DNA from: Gammaproteobacteria bacterium
GTDB taxonomy: Bacteria > Pseudomonadota > Gammaproteobacteria > JAJDOJ01
Direction of reading: 5' to 3'
DNA length: 46,460 bases
Assembly (NCBI GenBank): GCA_027030565.1
Contig: JALVEU010000023.1
Span: 1 to 46,460, forward strand
Positions 16,158 to 25,201 of this stretch are shown here, in pieces. The notes below the pieces were generated by a model. It made no database searches and was not told the DNA's origin. It saw only the letters and a program-made list of their open reading frames with translations. The position numbers and the translations under genes are program-made. Numbering within the stretch: position 1 is the first letter of the stretch; each line of letters opens with the position of its first letter.

Positions 16158-17504
16158 ATGGCATCCAGACGGGACATGAACGAGTTGTACGGATCCGAGC
16201 GGCGCATCGGCATCGTCAGCCTGGGCTGTGCCAAGGCCCTGGTGGATTCCGAGCGGATCTTGTCGTGGTTGCGTGCCGAGGGCTACACGATCGTCGGGCG
16301 TTACGACGAGGCCGATTTGGTGATCGTGAACACCTGTGGCTTCATCGACGCAGCTCGGGCCGAGTCGCTGGAGGCCATCGGGGAGGCATTGGAAGTCAAC
16401 GGCCGGGTGATCGTGACGGGCTGTCTGGGTGCCGAGCGGGAACTGATCCTGGAGCATTATCCACAGGTGCTGACGGTGACCGGTGCCCATGCCTACGCGC
16501 AGGTGGTGGAGGCCGTAAGGACACACCTGCCGCGCGGGCACGATCCGCACATCGACCTGCTGCCCGAAGCCGCGGTGCGTCTCACGCCGCCCCACTATGC
16601 CTACCTGAAGATCGCCGAGGGCTGCAATCAGCGTTGTAGTTTCTGCATCATTCCGCGTCTGCGCGGGCCGTTGAGCAGCCGGCCGGTAGGGGAGGTGATG
16701 GCCGAGGCCGAGCGCCTGGTGGCCGAGGGGGTGCAGGAGCTCCTGGTGATCTCCCAGGACACCGCCGCCTACGGCGTGGATCTGCGGTATCGCACCGGTT
16801 TCTGGTCCGGGAGGCCCCTCAAGGCCCGGATCACCGATCTCGCCCGTGCGCTCGGCAGCCTCGGGGTGTGGGTCCGGCTGCACTACGTCTACCCGTATCC
16901 CCACGTGGACGCACTGGTGGAGCTCATGGCCGAGGGCAGGCTGCTGCCCTATCTCGATGTTCCCTTTCAGCATGCGAGCCCACGCATCCTGCGGGCCATG
17001 CGCAGGCCGGCGTCGGTGGAAGACATGCTCGGGCGCATCCGGACCTGGCGGGAAGTCTGTCCCGAGCTGGCGCTGCGCAGCACCTTCATCGTGGGCTTCC
17101 CCGGGGAGACCGAGGCGGACTTTGCCCAGTTGCTCGACTTCGTCGAGGCGGCCGGGATCGATCGTGTGGGGGCCTTCAAGTACTCGCCGGTGGCGGGCGC
17201 AGCGGCCAATGCGCTCCCCGATCCAGTGCCGGAAGAGGTGAAGGAGGACCGTTACGAGCGCCTCATGCAGGTGGCCGCGCGCGTCAGCGCCGCGCGGCTC
17301 CAGCGCCACATCGGCGCCCAGGTGGACGTCCTGATCGACGGCATGGAGGACGGCGTGCCGTATGGACGCACCCCCTGGGATGCCCCGGATGTGGACGGGC
17401 GGGTCCTGTTGTCGGGAGCCGAGGGACTCGGACCCGGTACGCGGGTCCGAGCACGCATCATCGCCGCCGATACCTACGACCTGAGGGGGGAGGTCCTGGG
17501 TTGA
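16158..17504 (+). CDS. rimO: ribosomal protein S12 methylthiotransferase RimO
   Basis: RimO adds a methylthio group to an Asp of ribosomal protein S12 and is a radical-SAM enzyme with two 4Fe-4S clusters. The N-terminal UPF0004 domain shows its three cluster Cys in VSLGCAKALVDSE, NTCGFIDAA and VTGCLG. The radical-SAM CNQRCSFC lies near residue 155, and a TRAM domain ends the protein. LGCAKALVDSE and the S12-type central region separate it from MiaB. Length from the ATG at 16158 is 448 residues; ATG at 16176 is an alternative start, and neither has a strong ribosome binding site. Confidence 0.95.
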   Translation: MASRRDMNELYGSERRIGIVSLGCAKALVDSERILSWLRAEGYTIVGRYDEADLVIVNTCGFIDAARAESLEAIGEALEVNGRVIVTGCLGAERELILEHYPQVLTVTGAHAYAQVVEAVRTHLPRGHDPHIDLLPEAAVRLTPPHYAYLKIAEGCNQRCSFCIIPRLRGPLSSRPVGEVMAEAERLVAEGVQELLVISQDTAAYGVDLRYRTGFWSGRPLKARITDLARALGSLGVWVRLHYVYPYPHVDALVELMAEGRLLPYLDVPFQHASPRILRAMRRPASVEDMLGRIRTWREVCPELALRSTFIVGFPGETEADFAQLLDFVEAAGIDRVGAFKYSPVAGAAANALPDPVPEEVKEDRYERLMQVAARVSAARLQRHIGAQVDVLIDGMEDGVPYGRTPWDAPDVDGRVLLSGAEGLGPGTRVRARIIAADTYDLRGEVLG

Positions 17505-17546
17505 GCGGCAAGGAGGGAGCCCCCTGTTTTCGTCCGCGTCCAGGCC

Positions 17547-17648
17547 TCAGCGCTTGGGCTTTTTCTTACGGGTTTTGTGCGGCCGGGTGTTGCCGTAGCT
17601 GCCTGCACGGATCTTGCCGCGCCGGGTACGCATGTCGCCTGCGCCCAT
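17547..17648 (-). CDS. 30S ribosomal protein bTHX
   Basis: The 33-residue product begins MGAGDMRTRRGKIRAGSYGN and ends in a run of Lys and Arg. This matches the bTHX family (MGKGDxxTRRGKIxxGSYG), a tiny basic protein of the small-subunit head. GGGAGGAC about seven bases before the ATG is a strong ribosome binding site. It sits alone on the minus strand between rimO and the Nudix gene, both plus. A longer frame exists upstream, but the family start and the site fix ATG at 17648. Confidence 0.92.
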   Translation of the reverse strand: MGAGDMRTRRGKIRAGSYGNTRPHKTRKKKPKR

Positions 17649-17715
17649 GAGGTCCTCCCGTAGAGTCCGTAATGGAGCCGGACCGATGATCGGAAACGAC
17701 CAACGGTGAATCGAA

Positions 17716-18222
17716 GTGGCGCAAAAGCATAGTGCCATGGCCGAAGAGGGCGCAAGCGGTGGCACGGCACCGGTCCGTTCGGCCGGGGTGGTGGTGATTC
17801 GCTGGACGAGCGACGGCTGCCGGTACCTGTTGCTGCGTGCCTATCGCTATTGGGATTTTCCCAAGGGTGAGCTGGAGCCAGGGGAAGATCCCCTGGAAGC
17901 GGCCCGGCGGGAGGTGCAGGAGGAGACGGGGATCGACGATCTCGATTTTCGATGGGGTGCAGTCCATCAGGACACGCCACCCTATGGAAGGGGCAAGATC
18001 GCCCGCTACTATCTGGCCGTCACCGGCCGGGAGCAGGTGACCCTGGGCGTGAACCCGGAACTGGGCCGGCCCGAGCATCACGAGTACCGCTGGCTGGACT
18101 ATGCGAGCGCACGTCGGCTGCTGGTGCCGCGTGTGCAGCACATCCTGGACTGGGCCCACCATGAAAGCGGCTGTGACCGGGCCGCCGGAACGGCCGTTCG
18201 CAGCGACACGGAGGTGCGCTGA
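17716..18222 (+). CDS. Nudix hydrolase (bis-nucleosyl-tetraphosphatase-like)
   Basis: The 168-residue protein carries a complete Nudix box at about residues 57-79 (GELEPGEDPLEAARREVQEE then TGI), which binds Mg for nucleoside diphosphate cleavage. AGVVVIRW, YWDFPKGE before it and HHEYRWLDYASA after it resemble the asymmetric diadenosine tetraphosphatase group. GTG at 17716 or ATG at 17737 may start it; neither has a strong ribosome binding site. The stop is one base before the next glycosyltransferase start, so it is cotranscribed with the following pair. Confidence 0.9.
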   Translation: MAQKHSAMAEEGASGGTAPVRSAGVVVIRWTSDGCRYLLLRAYRYWDFPKGELEPGEDPLEAARREVQEETGIDDLDFRWGAVHQDTPPYGRGKIARYYLAVTGREQVTLGVNPELGRPEHHEYRWLDYASARRLLVPRVQHILDWAHHESGCDRAAGTAVRSDTEVR

Positions 18223-18223
18223 G

Positions 18224-19330
18224 ATGCGGCTCGCCATCGTCTGCGACGGCTACTGGGATCAGCTCCAGGGTGGCGCGGAGTATCAGCTCTGGGTGATCGG
18301 CGAAGCCCTGGCCGCGCGTGGCGTCGAGGTGCACTACGTGTTCCGTGACCGCGGCACGCCCTTGGCCCCCACGCCCATGCAGCTGCATTCCCTGCGGATC
18401 TCCCCGCTGGTGGCTCGGCTCTTCTATCCCTATCAACCTTTGCTGGCGGGCGCGCTGCAGCGCGCGCTGGATGCCATCGGTCCGGATCTGATCCTCAACC
18501 GTGTGGGCAACGCGCTCACGGGTCTCTGTGCGCGATACGGCCTTCGGCGCCGGGTGCCGGTGGTCTGGCACGTGGCCCATCTCGCTGACCTGCTCCCATT
18601 CGAGCCGCCGCGCAACCGGACCTTGCCCATGGCCTGGTGGAACCGGCGGCTGCTGGAGTATGGCATCCGGCATGCAACGGCGGTGGTGGCCCAGGCCCGG
18701 TACCAGGCCGATGAGCTGGAGCGCCGATGGAGCCGCACGGCGGATCTGGTCTTTCCGAACGTACATCCGGTGCCTCCTGCCCCGCAGAAGGCGGCCTCAC
18801 CGGTGCGGGTGCTCTGGGTGGCCAATGTCAAGCCCATGAAGCAGCCGTTCGCATTCCTGGATCTGGCCGAGGCCTTCTCGGACCGCGAGGAGGTGGTCTT
18901 CACCCTGATCGGCCGCCCCGAGAATCCGCGCTATCAGGAGCGGTTCGAGGCGCGGCTGCGGACCCTGCCCCGGGTGCGCTATCTGGGCGAGCAGCCCATC
19001 GAACGGGTCAACGAGGAAATGGCCAGGGCGCACGTGTTCGTCAATACGAGTCGGCTGGAAGGTTTCCCCAACAGCTTCATCCAGGCCTGGCTGCGCGAGG
19101 TGCCGGTGGTCTCCCTCTCCGTAGATCCGGATGACGTGCTGGTGCGCCAGCGCATCGGGATGCATTCACGCACCCCTGGGCGTCTGGTCGAAGATACGGC
19201 GCGCCTGGTCGAAGACGCCGCACTGCGCGAGGAGATGGGGCGGCGGGCCCGGGCGTATGCCATCGAGGCCCACGGGCTGGAGCGGCACATCGGCGCCCTC
19301 CAACGCCTGTTCGAGGATCTGGTGCGATGA
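18224..19330 (+). CDS. GT4 family glycosyltransferase
   Basis: The 368-residue GT-B protein starts MRLAIVCDGYWDQLQGGAEY, with the GGAE loop usual in GT4 enzymes. It continues with VWHVAHLADLL and VLWVANVKPMKQPFAFLDLA at the linker, and ends the donor site with NTSRLEGFPNSFIQAWLREVPVVS. The likely role is a retaining sugar transfer in a surface glycan. Its stop overlaps the next start (ATGA), and it follows the Nudix gene by one base. Confidence 0.9.
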   Translation: MRLAIVCDGYWDQLQGGAEYQLWVIGEALAARGVEVHYVFRDRGTPLAPTPMQLHSLRISPLVARLFYPYQPLLAGALQRALDAIGPDLILNRVGNALTGLCARYGLRRRVPVVWHVAHLADLLPFEPPRNRTLPMAWWNRRLLEYGIRHATAVVAQARYQADELERRWSRTADLVFPNVHPVPPAPQKAASPVRVLWVANVKPMKQPFAFLDLAEAFSDREEVVFTLIGRPENPRYQERFEARLRTLPRVRYLGEQPIERVNEEMARAHVFVNTSRLEGFPNSFIQAWLREVPVVSLSVDPDDVLVRQRIGMHSRTPGRLVEDTARLVEDAALREEMGRRARAYAIEAHGLERHIGALQRLFEDLVR

Positions 19331-20442
19331 ACCTGCTCTATCTGTCCGACACCCACTTCATCACGCCCTCGGCCGAAGCCGTCTTCATCATGAAGATGGC
19401 CGACGCCTACACGCGAAATGGCCATCGGGTGCAGGTCTATGCCCATGTGCGCGATGCGGCCGCCACCGACATTCACCGTTACTATGGGACTTCCGGGGCG
19501 TTCGGGATCCGTTCCTATGGCTACTCCCGCGTGCCCGGGGTGAAACGGACGCTGCGGGTGCTGCACGCACGTCGGGCGGCCACGAGGGTCCGTCCCGACT
19601 TGGCCTACGGCCGCTGCCTGTACGCACTGCTGGCCGTAGCGCGCACCCGCGTGCCGCTGGTCTACGAGGCACATACGCCACCGGCGAGCCGGGCCAAGGC
19701 ACGGCTTTGCCGGCGGCTGTTCGCGCAGCCCGGGTTTCGGCGGCTGGTGGTGATCACCGAGGCGTTGCGAGATCATTATTTGGACGCCTTCCGGGATGGG
19801 CTGCGGGCGGACCAGGTGGTGGTCGCCCACGACGGGGCCGATCCGGTGGATGAGCTCCCACCCCCACCTGGTGGGAAGCGCTTGCAGTTCGGCTACATCG
19901 GGAGCCTGCTGCCCGGCAAGGGCTGGGAGACGGTGCTGGATCTGGCGCGGGCATTGCCGGAGCACGATTTCCACCTGGTCGGGGGCACTCCGGAGGAGGT
20001 GGCGGCCTTGCGGGCACGCGGGGTTTCACCCAACGTCCATCTGCACGGCCACGTGCCGCACAGTCGCGTGGCGGAGAAGCTGGCCGGTTTCGACGTCGCG
20101 CTGTTGCCGCCCTTGGAGCGGGTGGTGGTCTCTGGGGGTGAGGACATCGGCCGCTGGATGTCCCCCATGAAGCTCTTCGAGTATATGGCTGCGGGCCGGC
20201 CGGTGGTCGCATCGGGCCTGCCGGTGATCCGTGAGGTGGTGCACCATGGCCGCAACGGATGGATCGCCGCGCCGGGAGATGTGGAGGACTGGGCGAGGGC
20301 GCTGCGCACCCTGGCGGCGGAGCCGGGCCTGCGGGCACGCCTGGCCGAGCAGGCGCGCAGGGACTTCCTCGCCCATTACACCTGGCAACAGCGGGCCCGG
20401 CGCGTATTGGAGGGCCTGGATTCGCAGGGCGGGTCCACCTGA
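19327..20442 (+). CDS. GT4 family glycosyltransferase
   Basis: The 371-residue GT-B protein has an acceptor-side loop THFITPSAEAVFIMKMADAY, the linker strand LQFGYIGSLLPGKGWETVL and the donor-site motif SPMKLFEYMAAGRPVVAS near residue 280, in which the two Glu of the GT4 motif region are recognisable. It starts within the previous stop codon, so the pair is translationally coupled. Only ten bases separate its stop from that of the convergent glnD, and no terminator fits between. Confidence 0.9.
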   Translation: MNLLYLSDTHFITPSAEAVFIMKMADAYTRNGHRVQVYAHVRDAAATDIHRYYGTSGAFGIRSYGYSRVPGVKRTLRVLHARRAATRVRPDLAYGRCLYALLAVARTRVPLVYEAHTPPASRAKARLCRRLFAQPGFRRLVVITEALRDHYLDAFRDGLRADQVVVAHDGADPVDELPPPPGGKRLQFGYIGSLLPGKGWETVLDLARALPEHDFHLVGGTPEEVAALRARGVSPNVHLHGHVPHSRVAEKLAGFDVALLPPLERVVVSGGEDIGRWMSPMKLFEYMAAGRPVVASGLPVIREVVHHGRNGWIAAPGDVEDWARALRTLAAEPGLRARLAEQARRDFLAHYTWQQRARRVLEGLDSQGGST

Positions 20443-20452
20443 TGGGCTGGTG

Positions 20453-23161
20453 TCACTCCCGGTCGAGTTCCCCGATGGCGCGGACGATGGCCTCGTGTAT
20501 CCGCTCCTGCCGCCGGGGATCCGCGATGGGGCGGCCATCGGTGTCCGACACGTAGAACAGGTCCTCGACCCGCTCACCCAGGGTGGCGATGCGCGCGCTG
20601 TGCACCATGACCCCCGTTTCGGCAAAGGCGCGCCCCACCTTGGACAGCAGACCTGGATAGTCTAGGCAGCTCAGCTCGATCCGCGTATGCCCGCTGCGCG
20701 GATCCTGTTCGAAGTGCACGCTGGGCGCACTGCGGAAATGGCGCAGTCGCCGGGGTGTCCGCCGGGCCACCTCCTTGGGCGGACTCTCCAGCCGGGAGAG
20801 GGCCTCGGTGAGGGCCAGCGTGATATGGGCCATGCGGTCCGGATCCCCGCAGCGTTCGTCGTCCTGGTCCAGCACCGCATACGTGTCCAGGGTGTATCCG
20901 TCGGCCGTGGTGATGATCCGGGCGTCCACGATGTTCAACCCCTCGTTGCTGAGCACCGTGGTGACGCGGGAGAACAGATGCGGATGGTCACGGGTGTAGA
21001 TGAAGATGTCCGTGCAACCGCGCGTCGGCGAGCGTCGTGCCAGCACCACCGGGGTGTCCTGCTCGTGGCCCAGGAGGGCCGCGGTGTGCCAGGCGATCTC
21101 CTCGGCGGAGTGCCGCAGGAAATACTCCCGTCCGAATCGTTGCCACAGCTGCTCCACCGCCTGAACGTCGATCCCTTCGGAGGCGAGCCGTTCCAGCGCC
21201 CCGGCGCGGGCCTCCTCGATCACCTCTCGTTCCAGCAGCGGATTGTCCAGACCGCGGCGCAGGACGCGCAGGGTATTGTGATAGAGGGTGCTCAGCAGGG
21301 AGGCGCGCCATGGATTCCACAGCTCCGGGTTGGTCCCCTGGATGTCGGCCACGGTCAGGAGATAGAGGTAGTTGAGGCGGTTGATGTTGCCCACCTGTTC
21401 GGCGAACCGGTTGACGACCTCAGGGTCGTTGATGTCCTTGCGTTGCGCGGTCATGGACATGAGCAGGTGATGGCGCACCAGCCAGGCCACCTTACGCGAG
21501 TCGAAGGCGCTCAGGCCGTGGTCGAGGCAGAAACGTTCGGCCTCTCGGGCGCCGATCTCGGAGTGATCACCGCCCCGCCCCTTGCCGATATCGTGGAACA
21601 GCGCTGCCAAGTAGAGGATCTCCGGCTTGGGCAGCCGTTCGAAAATGGCATGGCACAGGGGGTTCTCCTGGGCGTGTGCGGGCAGGGCGAACCGGCGGAC
21701 GTTGCGCAGGACCATGAGGATGTGTTCGTCCACCGTGTAGACGTGGAACAGGTCGTACTGCATGCGACCGACGATGTGCGCGAAGGCGGGCAGGTAGGCC
21801 GCCAGGATTCCATAGCGGTTCATGCGTCGCAGCTCGTGCGAGACGCCCGCGGGCTGGCGCAGGATCTCCATGAACAGCGAGCGGTTGCGGAGGTCCTTGC
21901 GATAGGCATCGTCGATTCGATGCCGGTGCTGCCGGATCAGGCGCACCGTGCCGGCGCGCACGCCCTGGATCTCGGGGTGCTCCTGCAGGACCAGGAACAG
22001 CTCCAGCAGTGCGGACGGATAGCGCCGGAAGACATCGGCTCCGGTGGTCTCCAGAAAACCCTTGTAGACCTGGAAGCGGCGGTTGATGGGGATGGGGGCC
22101 GCCCCCTCGTCGCTGGCCAGCAGCTCTTCCTCTTCGTGTTGCAGCAGCATCTCCGAGAGGCGCTCGATGTCGGTGACGGTCCGGAAGTGGCGCTGCATGA
22201 ACTGCTCCACCGCCAGATCGTGTTCGCTGTCGTGGTACCCGAACTGACGTGCGAGTTCGGGCTGGTATTCGAACAGCAAGCGTTCCTCGGCGCGGCCGGT
22301 GAGCAGGTGCAGGGCGAAGCGTACACGCCATAGCCAGGCGCGGCCCTCCATGAGGTCGGCGTATTCGTCCTCGGTCAGAAAGTTTCGGGGCACCAGCTCA
22401 TGCAGACGGCGCACGCCGAGATGACGTTGCGCCACCCAGGCTACGGTCTGGATGTCGCGCAGGCCCCCCGGCCCCTCCTTGACGTTGGGTTCGAGCTTGT
22501 AGGCACTGTCGCCGAACTTGTGATGGCGGCGACGCTGTTCGGCCATCTTGGCCTCGAAGAACGCCGCGGCCGGCCAGATGTGTTCGGGCCCGATGGCCTC
22601 GGTCAGCCGGGTGAAGGCGCGTGTTTCGCCCGCAAGGAGCCTCGATTCCAGGAGGTTGGTCATCACGGTGACGTCGGCCTGGGCCTCCGCCACGCATTCC
22701 TGCAGGGTGCGCACGCTGTGTCCCACGGGCAGGCCCAAGTCCCACAGCAGCCCGACGAAGCGCTGGAGGCGATCCAAGAGCGGGTCGGGCAGGTGCTCCG
22801 CACGCAGGATCAGGAGGTCCACGTCGGAGCGGGGATGCAGTTCACCGCGTCCATAGCCTCCCACGGCGATCAGCGACAGATGGCCGGCTTGTGAGAGGCC
22901 CAGGGCGTTCCAGGCCGACTCAAGCACGAAATCCACCATCAGTGCCCGTCCGGTGACCAGGGTCTCGATGTCCTGACCGATTCGGAAGGCCTCGGCCAGA
23001 GCGTGGTCCGCGGTCTGGATGAGTTCACGGCAGGCGCCGGCATCGGGCCCCCCGCCGCCGCGGCAGTGGCCGGCCAGTGCCTGCCAGTCCACGGCAGAAC
23101 GCAGGGGCTCGGGGAGCTGGGGCTGGCGCACGGGGAGGGGACGGCTCTCGGGGGCGTTCAC
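20453..23161 (-). CDS. glnD: PII uridylyltransferase / uridylyl-removing enzyme GlnD
   Basis: GlnD senses glutamine and adds or removes UMP on PII, setting glutamine synthetase activity and Ntr transcription. At 902 residues it matches the family. The nucleotidyltransferase motif GGYGRGELHPRSDVDLL lies near residue 115. The HD domain has LFHDIGKGRGGDHS, and two ACT domains follow at the C-terminus (starting near TDIFIYTRDHPHLFSRV and TRIELSCLDYPGLLSKV). The GTG at 23161 overlaps the map stop (GTGA); the frame extends upstream inside map but without homology. It forms a two-gene operon with map. Confidence 0.96.
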   Translation of the reverse strand: MNAPESRPLPVRQPQLPEPLRSAVDWQALAGHCRGGGGPDAGACRELIQTADHALAEAFRIGQDIETLVTGRALMVDFVLESAWNALGLSQAGHLSLIAVGGYGRGELHPRSDVDLLILRAEHLPDPLLDRLQRFVGLLWDLGLPVGHSVRTLQECVAEAQADVTVMTNLLESRLLAGETRAFTRLTEAIGPEHIWPAAAFFEAKMAEQRRRHHKFGDSAYKLEPNVKEGPGGLRDIQTVAWVAQRHLGVRRLHELVPRNFLTEDEYADLMEGRAWLWRVRFALHLLTGRAEERLLFEYQPELARQFGYHDSEHDLAVEQFMQRHFRTVTDIERLSEMLLQHEEEELLASDEGAAPIPINRRFQVYKGFLETTGADVFRRYPSALLELFLVLQEHPEIQGVRAGTVRLIRQHRHRIDDAYRKDLRNRSLFMEILRQPAGVSHELRRMNRYGILAAYLPAFAHIVGRMQYDLFHVYTVDEHILMVLRNVRRFALPAHAQENPLCHAIFERLPKPEILYLAALFHDIGKGRGGDHSEIGAREAERFCLDHGLSAFDSRKVAWLVRHHLLMSMTAQRKDINDPEVVNRFAEQVGNINRLNYLYLLTVADIQGTNPELWNPWRASLLSTLYHNTLRVLRRGLDNPLLEREVIEEARAGALERLASEGIDVQAVEQLWQRFGREYFLRHSAEEIAWHTAALLGHEQDTPVVLARRSPTRGCTDIFIYTRDHPHLFSRVTTVLSNEGLNIVDARIITTADGYTLDTYAVLDQDDERCGDPDRMAHITLALTEALSRLESPPKEVARRTPRRLRHFRSAPSVHFEQDPRSGHTRIELSCLDYPGLLSKVGRAFAETGVMVHSARIATLGERVEDLFYVSDTDGRPIADPRRQERIHEAIVRAIGELDRE

Positions 23162-23946
23162 GGCAGGGCCCGGTACCCTGCAGCCTGTTCCTCGGCGCGC
23201 AGCGTGAGGACTTCGAAACCCGTATCGGTGACGGCCACGGTGTGTTCCCATTGGGCGGAAAGGCTGTGGTCCTTGGTGACCACGGTCCAGCCGTCGCGCA
23301 GGAGTTTGACGTCGCGACGACCGGCATTGATCATTGGCTCCACGGTGAACACCATGCCCGGTTCGAGGACCACGCCTTCTCCCGGCTTGCCGTAGTGCAG
23401 AACCTGCGGATCCTCGTGAAACTCGCGGCCGATACCATGACCGCAGTATTCGCGTACCACCGAGAAGCGGTTGGATTCCACGAACCGCTGGATCGCATGA
23501 CCGATGTCACCCAGTGTGGCCCCGGGGCGCACCTGCTGGATACCACGCCACATGGCCTCGTAGGCCGCTTCCACCAGACGTTGGGCCTGCACGGACGGAC
23601 GGCCCACGTAGAACATCTTGCTGGTGTCTCCGTGCCAGCCGTCCTTGATGACCGTGATGTCGATGTTGACGATGTCGCCGGGTTTGAGTTTCTTGGCTCC
23701 TGGGATGCCATGGCACACCTGATGGTTGACCGACGTGCACACCGACTTGGGAAATCCCCGGTAATTGAGGGGGGCAGGGACGGCCTTCTGCACGTTGACG
23801 ATATAGTCGTGACAGATGCGGTCCAGCTCCCCGGTGGTGACCCCCGGACGGACGTGGGTCCCGATCATCTCCAGGACCTCGGCGGCGAGGCGGCCGGCGA
23901 TGCGCATCTTTTCGATCTCTTCGGGTGTCTTGATGTGGATGGCCAT
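23158..23946 (-). CDS. map: methionine aminopeptidase, type I
   Basis: Removes the N-terminal Met from nascent proteins. The 262-residue product has the five metal ligands: Asp in NIDITVIKDG, Asp in HGDTSKMF, His in GHGIGREFHEDP, Glu in FTVEPM and Glu in WEHTVAV. There is no zinc-finger extension, as is normal for bacterial type Ia. It is divergent from rpsB, the classic gammaproteobacterial arrangement, and is followed by glnD with a 4-base overlap. Confidence 0.96.
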   Translation of the reverse strand: MAIHIKTPEEIEKMRIAGRLAAEVLEMIGTHVRPGVTTGELDRICHDYIVNVQKAVPAPLNYRGFPKSVCTSVNHQVCHGIPGAKKLKPGDIVNIDITVIKDGWHGDTSKMFYVGRPSVQAQRLVEAAYEAMWRGIQQVRPGATLGDIGHAIQRFVESNRFSVVREYCGHGIGREFHEDPQVLHYGKPGEGVVLEPGMVFTVEPMINAGRRDVKLLRDGWTVVTKDHSLSAQWEHTVAVTDTGFEVLTLRAEEQAAGYRALP

Positions 23947-23993
23947 GGGAGGTGTGCCCTGGGTATTCGGAACCTTTTGATTCTACAGACAAA

Positions 23994-24022
23994 TTGTCCG
24001 TAACAGCGGATTATGGTATAAA
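23994..24022 (+). promoter_or_regulatory. sigma-70 promoter of the rpsB operon
   Basis: TTGTCC at 23994-23999, a 17-base spacer and TATAAA at 24017-24022 match the sigma-70 consensus at 4/6 and 5/6. It is followed by a G/C-rich start region (GCGCGCCC) suited to growth-rate or stringent control. The predicted transcript start is near 24029, about 280 bases before rpsB. Confidence 0.8.
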
Positions 24023-24029
24023 GCGCGCC

Positions 24030-24309
24030 CGTTTGTGGCAAATGCCCTTACTTCGACAGCGTGCCCATACAGGCGTTCGTGCGGCCCTGCCAGTCGGATG
24101 TGCGGGCGCTGCGGTGGGGACGGCGCGCGACTCGGTGAGGCAACGTCCTCGTGGCGCCAGGACCGCCGCACCGAATGCGGCACAGGGTACGAACCGCCGG
24201 AAAGGCAATCCACACACGCACCGGCACGACGCAGCCGGGTGCCCGCCTCGCAGGCGGGTTGCTGCGCGGGGTGCGTGGAGGCATAACCCAAATCAGGAGA
24301 CGACAGATC
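24030..24309 (+). promoter_or_regulatory. long structured 5' leader of rpsB
   Basis: The 280-base leader has no credible ORF but several stems, the clearest being CCCGCCT/AGGCGGG at 24242-24258 with a 3-base loop. Near its end GGGGTGCGTGGAGGCATAAC is followed by CCAAATCAGGAGA, so a G-run can pair with the CCC close to the ribosome binding site. S2 represses rpsB-tsf through the leader in E. coli; that this leader does the same is inference. Confidence 0.55.
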
Positions 24310-25137
24310 GTGGCCAACATCACCATGCGCCAGATGCTCGAGGCTGGCGTGCATTTTGGACATCAGACCCGCTACTGGAACCCGAAGATGGCACCCTACA
24401 TCTTCGGCGCCCGGAACAAGATCCATATCATCAATCTGGAAAAGACCCTGCCGTTGTTCGAAGAGGCCCTGAACTTCCTGGGCAGCGTGGCCGCCAAGGG
24501 TGGCAAGGTACTGTTCGTCGGTACCAAACGGGCCGCGCGGGACACCATCCGCGAACAGGCCTTGCGCTGTGGCATGCCGTACGTGAACTACCGCTGGCTG
24601 GGCGGGATGTTGACCAATTTTCAGACCGTGTCGGGCTCCATCAGGCGGCTCAAGGAGCTGGAGCAGATGCGGACCGAGGGCAGCTATGAGCACCTGAGCA
24701 AGAAGGAATGGTTGCGCCTCGAGCGTGAACTCGCCAAGCTGGAGCGCAGCCTCGGTGGTATCAAGGACATGGAGCGCCTGCCGGACGCCCTGTTCGTCAT
24801 CGACGTGGGCTATGAGCGCATTGCCGTAAACGAGGCGCGCAAGCTCCACATCCCCATCGTGGGCATCGTCGACACCAACAACTCACCCGAGGGGATCGAC
24901 TACGTGGTGCCCGGCAACGACGATGCCATTCGGGCCATTCAGCTGTATTGCACGGCCGCAGCCGATGCGATCATCGAGGGGGCTGCACAGGCGAAGCTGC
25001 AGGCCGCCTCCGAGGGCGAGTTCGTGGAGGTGGAGGAGGCCGAGGCGGCGGCCGTCACCGGTGCCGACCCGAGCCCGGAGCCGGCGGACACCGGGTCGCA
25101 GGGCGAGCCTTCCGGGCAACCGGGGGACGAGGCCTGA
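24310..25137 (+). CDS. rpsB: 30S ribosomal protein S2
   Basis: The 275-residue S2 binds the small subunit late in assembly and interacts with S1. Family landmarks: ITMRQMLEAGVHFGHQTRYW, NKIHIINLEKT, LFVGTKRAARD, YRWLGGMLTNFQT and DTNNSPEGIDYVVPGNDDA. The last 50 residues are an acidic, Ala/Glu/Pro-rich tail (residues about 225-275), longer than the roughly 240-residue enteric protein. It starts at GTG 24310 after AGGAGA; the first internal ATG would cut the conserved N-terminus. Confidence 0.97.
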   Translation: MANITMRQMLEAGVHFGHQTRYWNPKMAPYIFGARNKIHIINLEKTLPLFEEALNFLGSVAAKGGKVLFVGTKRAARDTIREQALRCGMPYVNYRWLGGMLTNFQTVSGSIRRLKELEQMRTEGSYEHLSKKEWLRLERELAKLERSLGGIKDMERLPDALFVIDVGYERIAVNEARKLHIPIVGIVDTNNSPEGIDYVVPGNDDAIRAIQLYCTAAADAIIEGAAQAKLQAASEGEFVEVEEAEAAAVTGADPSPEPADTGSQGEPSGQPGDEA

Positions 25138-25201
25138 GCATTGCGGCGGCCGCAGGAGGCCGTCGTATGTACGAATTTCTGGTTTTTCAGCAGGAGCAAC
25201 C

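Noticed and set aside
20443..20452. Terminator between the last glycosyltransferase gene and glnD
   Set aside because: Only ten bases separate the stops, and no stem with a T tract is visible.
24030..24309. RNase P or other catalytic RNA in the rpsB leader
   Set aside because: Stems are present but the conserved cores of known RNA classes are not recognisable; its position fits an mRNA leader.
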